Of a stretch of 64,000 nucleotides of DNA, positions 37,401-44,876 are shown in pieces. This stretch comes from Rubripirellula amarantea. GTDB taxonomy: Bacteria > Planctomycetota > Planctomycetia > Pirellulales > Pirellulaceae. A program made the position numbers and the translations under genes. Where the stretch lies: NCBI RefSeq assembly GCF_007859865.1, contig NZ_SJPI01000001.1, forward strand, positions 1,984,001 to 2,048,000, given 5' to 3'. The number at the start of each line of letters is the position of its first letter. The first letter of the stretch is position 1. The notes below the pieces were generated by a model. The model did not search any database. It worked only from the letters and a program-made list of their open reading frames with translations, and was not told the origin of the DNA.

Positions 37401-37875
37401 CAAGCGTTCCAGAGCGGTATCGAATCACATGATTGAGCGATCCGACCGCATCGTCACAAACATCTTTGGTCGAGCGCCGAGTTGGTGGGACCGCATCACT
37501 GGTGCGGATGACGATTACGACCCGTTCGGATCGGCAAAGAAGAAAGCCCCGCAAGGCATCGAAAGGCAAACTGCTGACAAACGAATTGCCGATCACGAAG
37601 AACGGTTGTACCGCGAGAAGCAACCCATCGAAAGTTACGCTACGGCTCAGGATCATCCCGGTCTGACCTACGATCCCGAGTTGTTGCGTGAGAATGTACG
37701 AGTGATGTCGGGTCAGCAATACGACGCACTTGTCGCAGCCGAACGTCAAGCGATCCGACGTCGCTACGAAAGGGAGAAGTCCGTCCAATCCGAGCGAGCC
37801 GACTTGCTTGTTCCGCTGAAACAGGTTCAAGCCATCGAAGTCGAATCAAACCAATCGGTCGCCACACCGCTTTAG
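34426..37875 (+). CDS. Orphan 1149-residue protein with glycine-triplet (collagen/polyglycine-like) segments
   Basis: I recognise no family. Four glycine-triplet segments are visible: about 43-72 (GLPGNRGHDG), about 128-185 (GHGGRGGNGGRGGDGGPG), about 212-232 (GEPGRGGRGGPGGRGG) and about 262-288 (GPPGRDGRP). Glycine at every third or two of three positions suggests collagen-like or polyglycine II helices. After residue 300 the protein is a normal globular sequence of beta-sandwich-like and then alpha/beta regions (ADYFGSGLDVWDVSYYG, MTIIIPNNYYSTPEG). The end is highly charged. No signal peptide or membrane helix is seen, so it may be cytoplasmic. The TTG at 34426 is the best start available, but a later one cannot be excluded. 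Confidence 0.75.
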   Translation: MFFRGPYSLSFELANSFDEPHVSDAGSFASDCEEDRIGLIEIHGLPGNRGHDGISYFNSPATPGTRGQHGGDATPSQAGQCAGAIVAQLLHDRASGKLSIDANVRLASGDSGAIRQSLEIGESGYVFIDGHGGRGGNGGRGGDGGPGSQGYRGRNATRYSSGSNGGPGGDGGDAGQPTDGQRGGDGADVVINVAEDQLGLLMLVKGNLVGGDLGFAGEPGRGGRGGPGGRGGSSYHWTETQTFRDSEGNTRTRTIMRSNPGGIDGPPGRDGRPSYYRAKDGNPGQTGRLRIEVQGRDGRVRTYPSPFDLELITFDIASEYEVLEPDSLVSVDNVVVRNCGGTPTPDNYTVRVFIQPDEWLLSEEVDLVLHRSLEPNETYTFSGVGLRMRLGDYVVDDPRKRAFRLKHPVSPQARLESGIGRPFRDFENGDDIRVAFPVELTPITCLNSLAPGESTRLIWAVKNVGQETFDQKYLYRAVRSQLRILGGDLNPDLVVFFSDQDLETNIRNTNFEKRVGELRPGEHAIIETRIGIRDQPGAIPYQGFAIGVDLHLQRPRSSVQSDRYRRTDYRKTFIRVSERYLREDGSRFLLIANQKTTTDDIDKWTQLADYFGSGLDVWDVSYYGFLDLVRAVDENQSLLKQWEGMTIIIPNNYYSTPEGRTVAFDQLAKGQFLRAAADYDINFYIVGDSRTGGEEMLASSLIPVSDEKSPSQLKTQRDFLKAVKRWNKYVARTHDVVGGVTGNAQDVADTSLGAVHELDINKRTILFQPKQEWLEAEAKRLQRKLSKDDPLHRWIIVHRYDTGDSDTSWGFFRKRKIGKLEVRRTLDSTKGSAVLYEVDSIDAIDRGFITSKANKHGIFLALKFEDKVDRFIRLVSERTFPRYSEKYIERPMTDEEVLEIGNELVDSILTDLYNEQKVARECRTWGRGGVRGIMPKLNYLAERSLNYGVTYRQMLENEISLGLLYELLANLRYMAVKSRTIWDHAIFPTAFFKRSRAVSNHMIERSDRIVTNIFGRAPSWWDRITGADDDYDPFGSAKKKAPQGIERQTADKRIADHEERLYREKQPIESYATAQDHPGLTYDPELLRENVRVMSGQQYDALVAAERQAIRRRYEREKSVQSERADLLVPLKQVQAIEVESNQSVATPL

Positions 37876-37944
37876 CCTTCGGTCGCATGTCTGCTCCACG
37901 ACCGTTTCGAACTTAGTAGGTGAATGCACCACTGATTGTGGAAC

Positions 37945-38853
37945 TCATGCTCTCGGGTCGCCGTCGACTGCGGAAAGAAACTGGTCGATCAATCCTTCGG
38001 GAGCACGAACGATATGTTCGGGGCCTGGGAATTTTCCGTTCTTAACGTCATCGATGTAGTCACGGAACCCTTCCACTCGCTCCACCTGCATGGCCTGTTC
38101 CATCTTGTACAGGTTTCGGTATTGCTTGGTGTGGCGTGGGTAGGGAGGAGCGTGATTACCTAAAATGTCTTCGGCAAACATGAATTGAATATCGCCGCCA
38201 CTGCCAGCGCCAATCGACGAGGTCACCAGTCGGGTGCGGCTGGAAATTTGCCGTAGCAATTCAGCCGGTACGACTTCGACTTCGACCGCCCAAGCACCAG
38301 CCTCTTCGAACGATTGAATCTGCTGGTAGATCCAGATTGCCTCTTCGATCGTTTTGCCGACCGCCCTCAGGCCTCCGGTCCATGTACTCAAGCGGGGCAC
38401 CAAGCCAGCGTGAGCTTCCACTGGAATCCCAGCGTCAGAAACAGCCCGAATGAACGCGGGTCCCCATTGGCACATGATTCCATCGGCGCCGGCTTCCATA
38501 GCGTCGTAGCCTGCACGGACCGCTTCCGCCGCAGTGGCAATCTTCGTCAAGCCAATGCAGAACGTCATGAACGTATGCGGCGCTGCTTTTCGAATCGCAA
38601 TCGCACTGCCTGGATTGCCCGGATCGAACTTGACCTTAAGCGTATCAATCCCCGCCTCTTCAGCGGCCACTGCCTCACTGATCGTAAACGGCATCGTCTC
38701 GGTCAGGACGGTCTTTCCCTTCAAGTCTTGAAGGTGCTTGACGGTGTAGTTTCGGGTTGCGTATGCCCCGCCCAGTGTCATGGTCCGGTGTAATCCTCGC
38801 ATGTGTGCATCTCTAGGAGGCAGTTCGCTCGATTGATTTCCGTCAGATTTCAT
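37945..38853 (-). CDS. Divergent PanB-like (ketopantoate hydroxymethyltransferase superfamily) protein
   Basis: The 302-residue TIM-barrel protein aligns by eye with PanB: EAHAGLVPRLSTWTGGLRAVGKT corresponds to GHLGLTPQS..GGYKVQG, AVEVEVVPAELLRQI to the LECVP block with the catalytic glutamate retained, and SSIGAGSGGDIQFMFAEDILG to IGIGAGxxxDGQ. Two of the three magnesium ligands of E. coli PanB (D84 and E114) appear replaced, by a non-acidic residue in TFMTFCIGL and by Gln in MCQWGP. It may therefore have a different reaction, so I give no gene symbol. No pantothenate genes are nearby. It starts from ATG at 38853. Confidence 0.78.
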   Translation of the reverse strand: MKSDGNQSSELPPRDAHMRGLHRTMTLGGAYATRNYTVKHLQDLKGKTVLTETMPFTISEAVAAEEAGIDTLKVKFDPGNPGSAIAIRKAAPHTFMTFCIGLTKIATAAEAVRAGYDAMEAGADGIMCQWGPAFIRAVSDAGIPVEAHAGLVPRLSTWTGGLRAVGKTIEEAIWIYQQIQSFEEAGAWAVEVEVVPAELLRQISSRTRLVTSSIGAGSGGDIQFMFAEDILGNHAPPYPRHTKQYRNLYKMEQAMQVERVEGFRDYIDDVKNGKFPGPEHIVRAPEGLIDQFLSAVDGDPRA

Positions 38854-38970
38854 GGGTTCGATTTTCTGTTTTAAGGAACGGGAGTGCCAGGGCCTCGTAG
38901 ATTACTCGATCACAAAGTCTTGCATCAAAGCAGTCTCGCTTGTTTCTCGCGTTCTGGGATCACTGTGTCA

Positions 38971-39684
38971 CTAAGGCTGTGGCTCGTAGCGGTAGCCTAC
39001 TCCGTAGACCGTTTCGATGATTGTGGGATGCTTGGGGTCGATTTCAATACGTTTGCGGAGGTTGCTGATCGTTTGGTCGAGCGTTCGTGTGCTCGGGGGT
39101 GGCCCTTCTTGCCATCCGGTTCGGAAGATCGTTTCTCGACTGATCACCTCACCAGGACGGCTATGCAGAATCTGTAAAATTCGCAGCTCTTTCGCTGTCA
39201 AATTGATGGTTGTTTCCCCGCGGCAAGCCTGCATGCGGCGAGGCATCACTGCCAAGCCTCGCATCTCGAAGTCTTGCTGGGATAGATGGACCTCGTCGGC
39301 TTCGCTAGAGAATCCATCGATGCAGCGACGGGCTACGGCTCGAACTCGAGCGATCACTTCTTTGGTGCCAAAGGGCTTAACGATGTAGTCGTCCGCACCG
39401 AGTTCCAGTCCAACCACTTTGTCAATTTCTTCGCTCTTCGCGGTGATGAAAAGGATGGGTAGCTTGGGATGGGTTTTGCGAAAATGGCGACACAGATCAA
39501 AGCCACTGACGCCAGGCATCATTACATCAAGGCACGCGAGATCAGGAGCCTTCTTGTCGAAACGGAACTGGGCCTCCTTGCCATCCGCGGCTTCAATGAC
39601 GCTGTGCCCTTCCCCACGCAGCACCTCGCACAGTGCGGCTCGCGTATGGGGATCATCTTCGGCGACCAAGATGTTTAGTTTCAT
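38971..39684 (-). CDS. OmpR-family response regulator
   Basis: Receiver domain (about 3-120) with the acidic pair E9/D10/D11 in VAEDDPH, phosphoacceptor D54 in LACLDVMMPG, the conserved threonine in FITAK and lysine in VKPFG. A winged-helix DNA-binding domain follows (about 140-235), with TAKELRILQILHSRPGEVISRE and the end VYGVGYRYEP. Its start overlaps the stop of the histidine kinase gene by 4 bases, so the pair is translationally coupled. It is the last gene of a VWA-kinase-regulator unit, in the less usual order of kinase before regulator. Confidence 0.93.
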   Translation of the reverse strand: MKLNILVAEDDPHTRAALCEVLRGEGHSVIEAADGKEAQFRFDKKAPDLACLDVMMPGVSGFDLCRHFRKTHPKLPILFITAKSEEIDKVVGLELGADDYIVKPFGTKEVIARVRAVARRCIDGFSSEADEVHLSQQDFEMRGLAVMPRRMQACRGETTINLTAKELRILQILHSRPGEVISRETIFRTGWQEGPPPSTRTLDQTISNLRKRIEIDPKHPTIIETVYGVGYRYEPQP

Positions 39685-41318
39685 GAGGATGTTCTCGATA
39701 TCGGAATGCTCAAACGAAACGTCGCACCACGGTCACGGTTGACGTAGTTCAGCGACCCATCATGACGTAGGGCCAACCGGCGCGCGATCGTCAACCCGAT
39801 GCCCGTGCCGCTCGGCGCTGTGGTTGAGTCGTCAAGCCTTGCAAAGGGTTCGAAAATCATTCGACGATGTCGAGCCGCGATACCCGGTCCGCGGTCCGAT
39901 ACATCAATGACCAAGTTGTCGTTGTCGAAGCGAGAGTGTACGCCCAGGTAGCGTCCAGATGCGGCATACTTTTCAACGTTTGAAAATAGATTGACCAGGA
40001 TCATTTCAACTAAGTCCGAGTCAATCATGACTTCGCGATCAGTCTCAAGCTGCGAGTCGATATCGATTTCGAGTCCGGCGAAGCTTGGCGAAAACTGAGT
40101 CAACGCTTGTTCGATAACATCGTTCGGATTGGCAAGTGCCAATCGTGGTGGTCTGGCCTGTCTTCCATCGCGAATCACTTCTAAGACGCCCGATACTAGC
40201 CTGCCGAGTCGATGACTTTCGCAATCGATCACTCCTAATCGTTTTGCCAAACTCTCCCGAACGTCGCCCGATGGCAACTTCTTCAGGTCGGATTCGGCGA
40301 GTTCGGCGTAGAGCCGAATGTTTGTCAGTGGCGTGCGGAGTTCATGGGAAACTTGCGAGGCAAAACTGACTCTGTCCTGAGCCTGTTTCATTCGTCGACG
40401 AACGCTCGTTAGAACGTAACCGCCCAGAGCCAGCAAAACGACTCCGACCCCAGCGAGCGGTGCGAGCGTCGATATTAAGCCTGCTGTAGGGATAGGATCA
40501 TCATCATGAAGTTCGAATCGCCATGCGGATAAAGGGGGTGGTAAATTTCGCGACGCAATCGGGCGAGGACGTCGCTGGGAACGATCGCCCCACCGATAGA
40601 TCATCTGCTGTCGTTCATCCACTAAGCCAACAAAGCCTTTGGCCAACGTGGGGCGTAAGGACTCAAGTTTGACGAAGGAGTCCGACGGGTACGAAGATCG
40701 TCGAGACGAGGTAGCGGTTGCTGGAACGTTGACGTGGTCAGGGAGTGCTGCGGCTAGATCGGCGATCCAGCGCGACCTTTCCAGCAGCGTCCCGACGTCG
40801 GACTTGCCGTCGGGCGAACGTTGCCAGTAGATCAATTGCATACCCTCGTCCAGAAACCACACTTGCCATGCTGATGAGACCGCCGATGAAGTCGCGTAGT
40901 TGGCCTTTGCCTTGCTCTTGGCATTGTCGTCGCCACCCATCGGCGGGCGACTTTCGATGATCGCGGGTAATGCTCGATAGAGCATCGCTTCGTCACCCGA
41001 TGTCATGATCGGTGGCGGCGGGTAAAGCAAGTTGCCCCGCCGGTCAACGATCATGCTGGTTCGAATCGCGGGAACTGTGCGGTCAAACTGGCTGATGGCG
41101 TTGATCGAACTGGGGGTGTCTTGCAATGCATCTTCATAGTCATCAAAGACGCTCGCAACAGGCAGTTCGAAGTCTGCCAATTGCGATTGCATCAATTCGT
41201 CAATGCGTTGGCGAGCCAGCGACGTTTGCGAACGATAGTGCGATGCGGATAGCCATCCCAACAACACCAACGGTGCAGCAACAAGCAGTATCAGTGCGAG
41301 GAAAAGGCGTTTGGGCAT
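39681..41318 (-). CDS. Membrane sensor histidine kinase with large extracytoplasmic domain
   Basis: The 545-residue kinase starts with a membrane helix (about 3-22), has an extracytoplasmic sensor region of about 260 residues with Pro-rich and low-complexity stretches, and a second helix (about 287-307, LAPLAGVGVVLLALGGYVL). HisKA follows with SQVSHELRTPLTNIRLY (phosphoacceptor H in SHELRTP), then HATPase with NLFSNVEKYAASG, DRGPGIA and GTGIGLTIARR. It lies 18 bases downstream of the VWA protein gene and overlaps the response regulator by 4 bases. The ligand is unknown; the link with an exported VWA protein suggests sensing of envelope events. Confidence 0.92.
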   Translation of the reverse strand: MPKRLFLALILLVAAPLVLLGWLSASHYRSQTSLARQRIDELMQSQLADFELPVASVFDDYEDALQDTPSSINAISQFDRTVPAIRTSMIVDRRGNLLYPPPPIMTSGDEAMLYRALPAIIESRPPMGGDDNAKSKAKANYATSSAVSSAWQVWFLDEGMQLIYWQRSPDGKSDVGTLLERSRWIADLAAALPDHVNVPATATSSRRSSYPSDSFVKLESLRPTLAKGFVGLVDERQQMIYRWGDRSQRRPRPIASRNLPPPLSAWRFELHDDDPIPTAGLISTLAPLAGVGVVLLALGGYVLTSVRRRMKQAQDRVSFASQVSHELRTPLTNIRLYAELAESDLKKLPSGDVRESLAKRLGVIDCESHRLGRLVSGVLEVIRDGRQARPPRLALANPNDVIEQALTQFSPSFAGLEIDIDSQLETDREVMIDSDLVEMILVNLFSNVEKYAASGRYLGVHSRFDNDNLVIDVSDRGPGIAARHRRMIFEPFARLDDSTTAPSGTGIGLTIARRLALRHDGSLNYVNRDRGATFRLSIPISRTSS

Positions 41319-41336
41319 CAGCGATCAATCGAAGCG

Positions 41337-42842
41337 TTACCTAGAAGAACTAGAGTCAGAGCTTGAGCCCGACCTGCCGCCGCCCAGGAAGTAGTCCAAA
41401 ATTCCACTGCTTTGTTGCGATTGAATTTCGTTTTGCTTGCCTCGCATGACCTTGCGACTTCGGTTCCAATCTTTTTCTTTGACCATCGAGGCACTATCGC
41501 GATTGTACTTGATATTGACTTCAAGTTCGGGCAAGACGTTCAGTGCGTCGTTTTCACGGCACTCTAACAACACCTGTTCGAGAGAGATGGCGTTGCTGGT
41601 GAGTAATCGTTCCGCTTCAGCGATTTGTCCGGCATCTCGCAACGCCGTCGCGCGGATATTCTTTTCGTTGGCGATTTGAACGTTGCAGTACGCGAATGTT
41701 TCGTAATCTCGTTCGGCTTTGACTTCGGCGATGTCACGGGTAAAGCGAACGATTGCATCTGTGTGGAAGCTCGCCGGTGATCCGCTGATTAAATCCTGGT
41801 AGTCAACGTCGACCGAAAGCAGGCCAGCTTGTTCGGCGTCTTCGGCGGAGTCCACTTCGACCTCGAGCACAAAGTAGCGTTCTTGCTTGGAATACAATTG
41901 CGCCAGCGGAAGGTAGACCTCGTGCCCAACAATGTCGGCCTTGGTGCCGAGCACGCGAACCGGTCGGACTGCATCGCTTGTGGTGACTTTAATCTTGAAG
42001 TCGCTCGCAACAACGCTCATCAAATCGTTGAATTCGTTGTTAAACACAGCCACCAAGTCCTGAGCTTCTTCAACGAAAATGTGATTGCCACTACCTGATG
42101 CCGCCAAGCCGCTCATCAAGTCTTCGTTGTAACCGAGTCCCAGCCCAAGCGTGGTGACGCTGATGCCTTCCTTAACGAGGGATGCACCGAGTCGTTCGAG
42201 TTCGCGAGGGCTGCTCGGGCCAATATTGGCCTGCCCATCGGATAGCAGAATTACCCGATTAACACTGCTGTTAGAAAGGAATTTCCGGACTTCGGCGGCG
42301 CCTTTGGCCACGCCCGCAAACAATGCCGTACTTCCATCGGCCCTGATGGAGCGAATTTTGGATTTCATCAGCTCGCGATCCGACGCCTTTGTGGCAGGAA
42401 CCAAGACGGTGACAACGGAATCGTAAAGCACTACCGAAACGATGTCGTCGTCTCGCAAACGATCGATCGCAGCGATCGCGGCGTTGCGAGCTTGTTCAAT
42501 TTTACCGCCCTGCATCGAGCCGCTGGTGTCAATCACGATCGCGACATTTACCGGAGGTGCCTCGGGCGTTTGGGCAGGCTCGGTTCCCTTCAGGGAGATG
42601 CGAACGTAGTTGGTTTCGTTCTTGCCCGATAACATTGTGGGGTTGGATAGTCGGACTTGCACATCGACGGATTCGGATTGCCCGGTCTGTTGCATGTTTG
42701 CCTGGCCATCTCCTTTGTTATCGCCGCTTCCTTTACCGCCGTCACGCAAGGCGGTGTAGATCTGGGCATTTGTGGTCTGCGTGACCATCATGCAAGTGAT
42801 CGCAATCATGGCCAAGTGGCAGGTGAGACGAGAGAATTGCAT
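41337..42842 (-). CDS. Exported von Willebrand factor A domain protein
   Basis: I chose the ATG at 42842, which starts a signal peptide (hydrophobic core MAIITCMM-like, cleavage near TNAQ); the frame is open to 42929. The VWA domain (about 105-285) has an intact MIDAS: VIDTSGSMQGG (DxSxS), DGSTALF with the threonine, and LLSDGQAN with the aspartate. Such domains bind proteins through a metal ion. The rest resembles the YfbK-type VWA proteins, with a C-terminal helical region (ATALRDAGQIAEAERLL) and a Ser-rich end. It is the first gene of an operon with a histidine kinase and OmpR-type regulator, so it may supply or respond to the kinase signal. Confidence 0.88.
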   Translation of the reverse strand: MQFSRLTCHLAMIAITCMMVTQTTNAQIYTALRDGGKGSGDNKGDGQANMQQTGQSESVDVQVRLSNPTMLSGKNETNYVRISLKGTEPAQTPEAPPVNVAIVIDTSGSMQGGKIEQARNAAIAAIDRLRDDDIVSVVLYDSVVTVLVPATKASDRELMKSKIRSIRADGSTALFAGVAKGAAEVRKFLSNSSVNRVILLSDGQANIGPSSPRELERLGASLVKEGISVTTLGLGLGYNEDLMSGLAASGSGNHIFVEEAQDLVAVFNNEFNDLMSVVASDFKIKVTTSDAVRPVRVLGTKADIVGHEVYLPLAQLYSKQERYFVLEVEVDSAEDAEQAGLLSVDVDYQDLISGSPASFHTDAIVRFTRDIAEVKAERDYETFAYCNVQIANEKNIRATALRDAGQIAEAERLLTSNAISLEQVLLECRENDALNVLPELEVNIKYNRDSASMVKEKDWNRSRKVMRGKQNEIQSQQSSGILDYFLGGGRSGSSSDSSSSR

Positions 42843-42949
42843 CGCTGGATTCCTTTGAAACGGACGAGAAGAGGTGTGGCTCATCCATTGAACGAAGATA
42901 CGCGTTTTCAAAGGTTTGAACGACTTCAAAACAATGTAAAAGAAATGTC

Positions 42950-43876
42950 ATGAAGCCCACGAAGGAAATTGTCCGCGAATTGCTATCGCAAGATCCCAGT
43001 TCGTTTGAGCCCAATTCGCTAAATGGGTTTTCGGTTGTTTCCGTCGGTGGCGGCTGTATCAGCGACGCTTACCGCGTGAGGGCTGACGACGGTGATTGGT
43101 TCGTGAAATCTAACGATGTGTCGTTCGAGGCGAACTTTCAAGCCGAGAGCGAGGGATTGCGTCAATTGGCGGCGGTTGCCGAGCGGATGGACGGGATCGT
43201 CGTTCCCCAGCCGCGAGCCGTAGCGGTTGTTGCCGGTGCCTCGTGGTTGGTCATGGACTGGCATTGTCGAAGCGATCAGCAAGCCGAGTCTTACCCAGCG
43301 TTCGGCCGTTCATTGGCTCGCTTTCACCGTGAATCGGTTGGCGTGGTAATCGGTGATGCGATGGGTGAAGGACACGACAATTTTCTGGGAGCGGCTCGCC
43401 AACTCAATGCACCCCTAAAAGATTGGACCGAATTTGTGGCTCAGCAGCGCATTGGGTTTCAACTTCGATGGGCTGTCGATCAGGGGTTGGCCGATCGTCA
43501 ACTCGTCGATCGCTGCCATCGGGTGATGACCGAAATGAGTTCGCTGCTTTCAGGACGCGAACAATCGACGTCGTTGTTGCATGGCGATTTGTGGAGCGGC
43601 AACTTCTTTTGGGGTGAAAGCGGCAACACGGTGATGATCGACCCTGCGGCCTACCGAGGCTGCCGGGAAGCTGAATTTGGGATGTTGAAGCTGTTTGGGG
43701 GCTGTCCCGGCGAGTTCTACGAGGCCTATGACGATGAGTTTCCGCTGGCCGATGGTTGCTGGCGACGAGTAAGCGTTTATGTTCTCTATCATCTGCTAAA
43801 CCATTTGAACTTGTTTGGCAGCGGATATTTGGACCAGTGCCGACAAGTCGCTGGCGACATTCTTCGATCGCGTTAA
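42950..43876 (+). CDS. Fructosamine kinase family protein
   Basis: Fructosamine-3-kinase and its bacterial relatives phosphorylate ketoamines on glycated proteins or amino acids, which leads to deglycation. The 308-residue protein has the family course: SVGGGCISDAYRV in the nucleotide-binding loop, WFVKSN with the ATP-binding lysine, LVMDWH hinge, the GEGHDNFLGA motif, the catalytic LLHGDLWSGNFFW and the metal-binding MIDPAAYRGCREAEFGML. Length and order are normal. It ends 15 bases before hisF and is probably co-transcribed with it. Confidence 0.9.
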   Translation: MKPTKEIVRELLSQDPSSFEPNSLNGFSVVSVGGGCISDAYRVRADDGDWFVKSNDVSFEANFQAESEGLRQLAAVAERMDGIVVPQPRAVAVVAGASWLVMDWHCRSDQQAESYPAFGRSLARFHRESVGVVIGDAMGEGHDNFLGAARQLNAPLKDWTEFVAQQRIGFQLRWAVDQGLADRQLVDRCHRVMTEMSSLLSGREQSTSLLHGDLWSGNFFWGESGNTVMIDPAAYRGCREAEFGMLKLFGGCPGEFYEAYDDEFPLADGCWRRVSVYVLYHLLNHLNLFGSGYLDQCRQVAGDILRSR

Positions 43877-43891
43877 GGGCTTTACCTTCCC

Positions 43892-44659
43892 ATGCTTGCT
43901 GCTCGTGTCATTCCCTGCCTCGACGTCCACGAAGGTCGCGTCGTGAAGGGCACCAATTTCGTCAACCTGCGAGACGCGGGGGACCCTGTCGAAGTCGCAC
44001 GTCGCTATGAGCAAGAAGGTGCCGACGAATTGGTATTTCTAGATATCACGGCCAGTCACGAGCAACGTGAGACCATTGTTGATGTGGTTCGCCGCACCGC
44101 CGAAGTGGTCTTCATGCCGCTGACGGTGGGCGGCGGCGTCCGCACGATTGAGGATGTACGGACACTATTGTCGGCTGGCTGCGACAAGGTGTCGATCAAT
44201 TCGGCAGCGTGCAAAGATCCTGATTTCGTCGCACGTGCGGCTGATCGTTTTGGCAGCCAGTGCATTGTCGTCAACATCGACCCTAAGCGAGTGATCCGAG
44301 ATGGTGAAGAAGTTTGGGAAGTTCACATCAACGGTGGACGAAAGCCTACTGGTCTAATGGCGGTCGAATGGGCAAAGAAAGTGGAATCGCTTGGGGCCGG
44401 TGAGATCGTATTGACCAGCATGGATGCCGACGGAACACGCGATGGCTTCGACATACCGATCACGTCAGCGGTTAGTGAGGCGGTTTCAATTCCCGTTGTA
44501 GCCAGTGGAGGCGCGGGATGCCCCCAGCATTTGGCGGATGCGATTTTGCTCGGTAAGGCCGACGCAGCATTGGCGGCAAGCATTTTTCATTTCGGACAGT
44601 ACACCATTGCGGAAACGAAACAGGTGATGCGTGATGCTGGAATCACGGTCCGTCTATAG
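43892..44659 (+). CDS. hisF: Imidazole glycerol phosphate synthase cyclase subunit
   Basis: HisF with HisH turns PRFAR and ammonia into imidazole glycerol phosphate and AICAR. The 255-residue TIM barrel begins [20 protein letters not shown] with the first catalytic aspartate (D11) and has the second in [13 protein letters not shown]; the phosphate-binding GGG and SGGAG turns are present. hisH and the other his genes are not in the window. Its by-product AICAR is the substrate of PurH, encoded 217 bases downstream. An internal fusion is not present, and the length is standard. Confidence 0.96.
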   Translation: MLAARVIPCLDVHEGRVVKGTNFVNLRDAGDPVEVARRYEQEGADELVFLDITASHEQRETIVDVVRRTAEVVFMPLTVGGGVRTIEDVRTLLSAGCDKVSINSAACKDPDFVARAADRFGSQCIVVNIDPKRVIRDGEEVWEVHINGGRKPTGLMAVEWAKKVESLGAGEIVLTSMDADGTRDGFDIPITSAVSEAVSIPVVASGGAGCPQHLADAILLGKADAALAASIFHFGQYTIAETKQVMRDAGITVRL

Positions 44660-44876
44660 AACGAACTTTGCGGTGTCGTTTTTTGGCATCTGTGGTACCA
44701 TTCTCAACCCGGCAAGACCGCGTTGAATTGGCTTGCAAGGCAGGCGCCCCGTTGACCAAAGCCGCCCTTGCACCTACACCAATGGACGCGGCAATGAGCC
44801 GTTTTGGAACGAATGGTGGTTGTCATGGAGGCCGCACTTTTCGACTCGCTGAACCTTCAAATCCCCAGAGCCTGTT

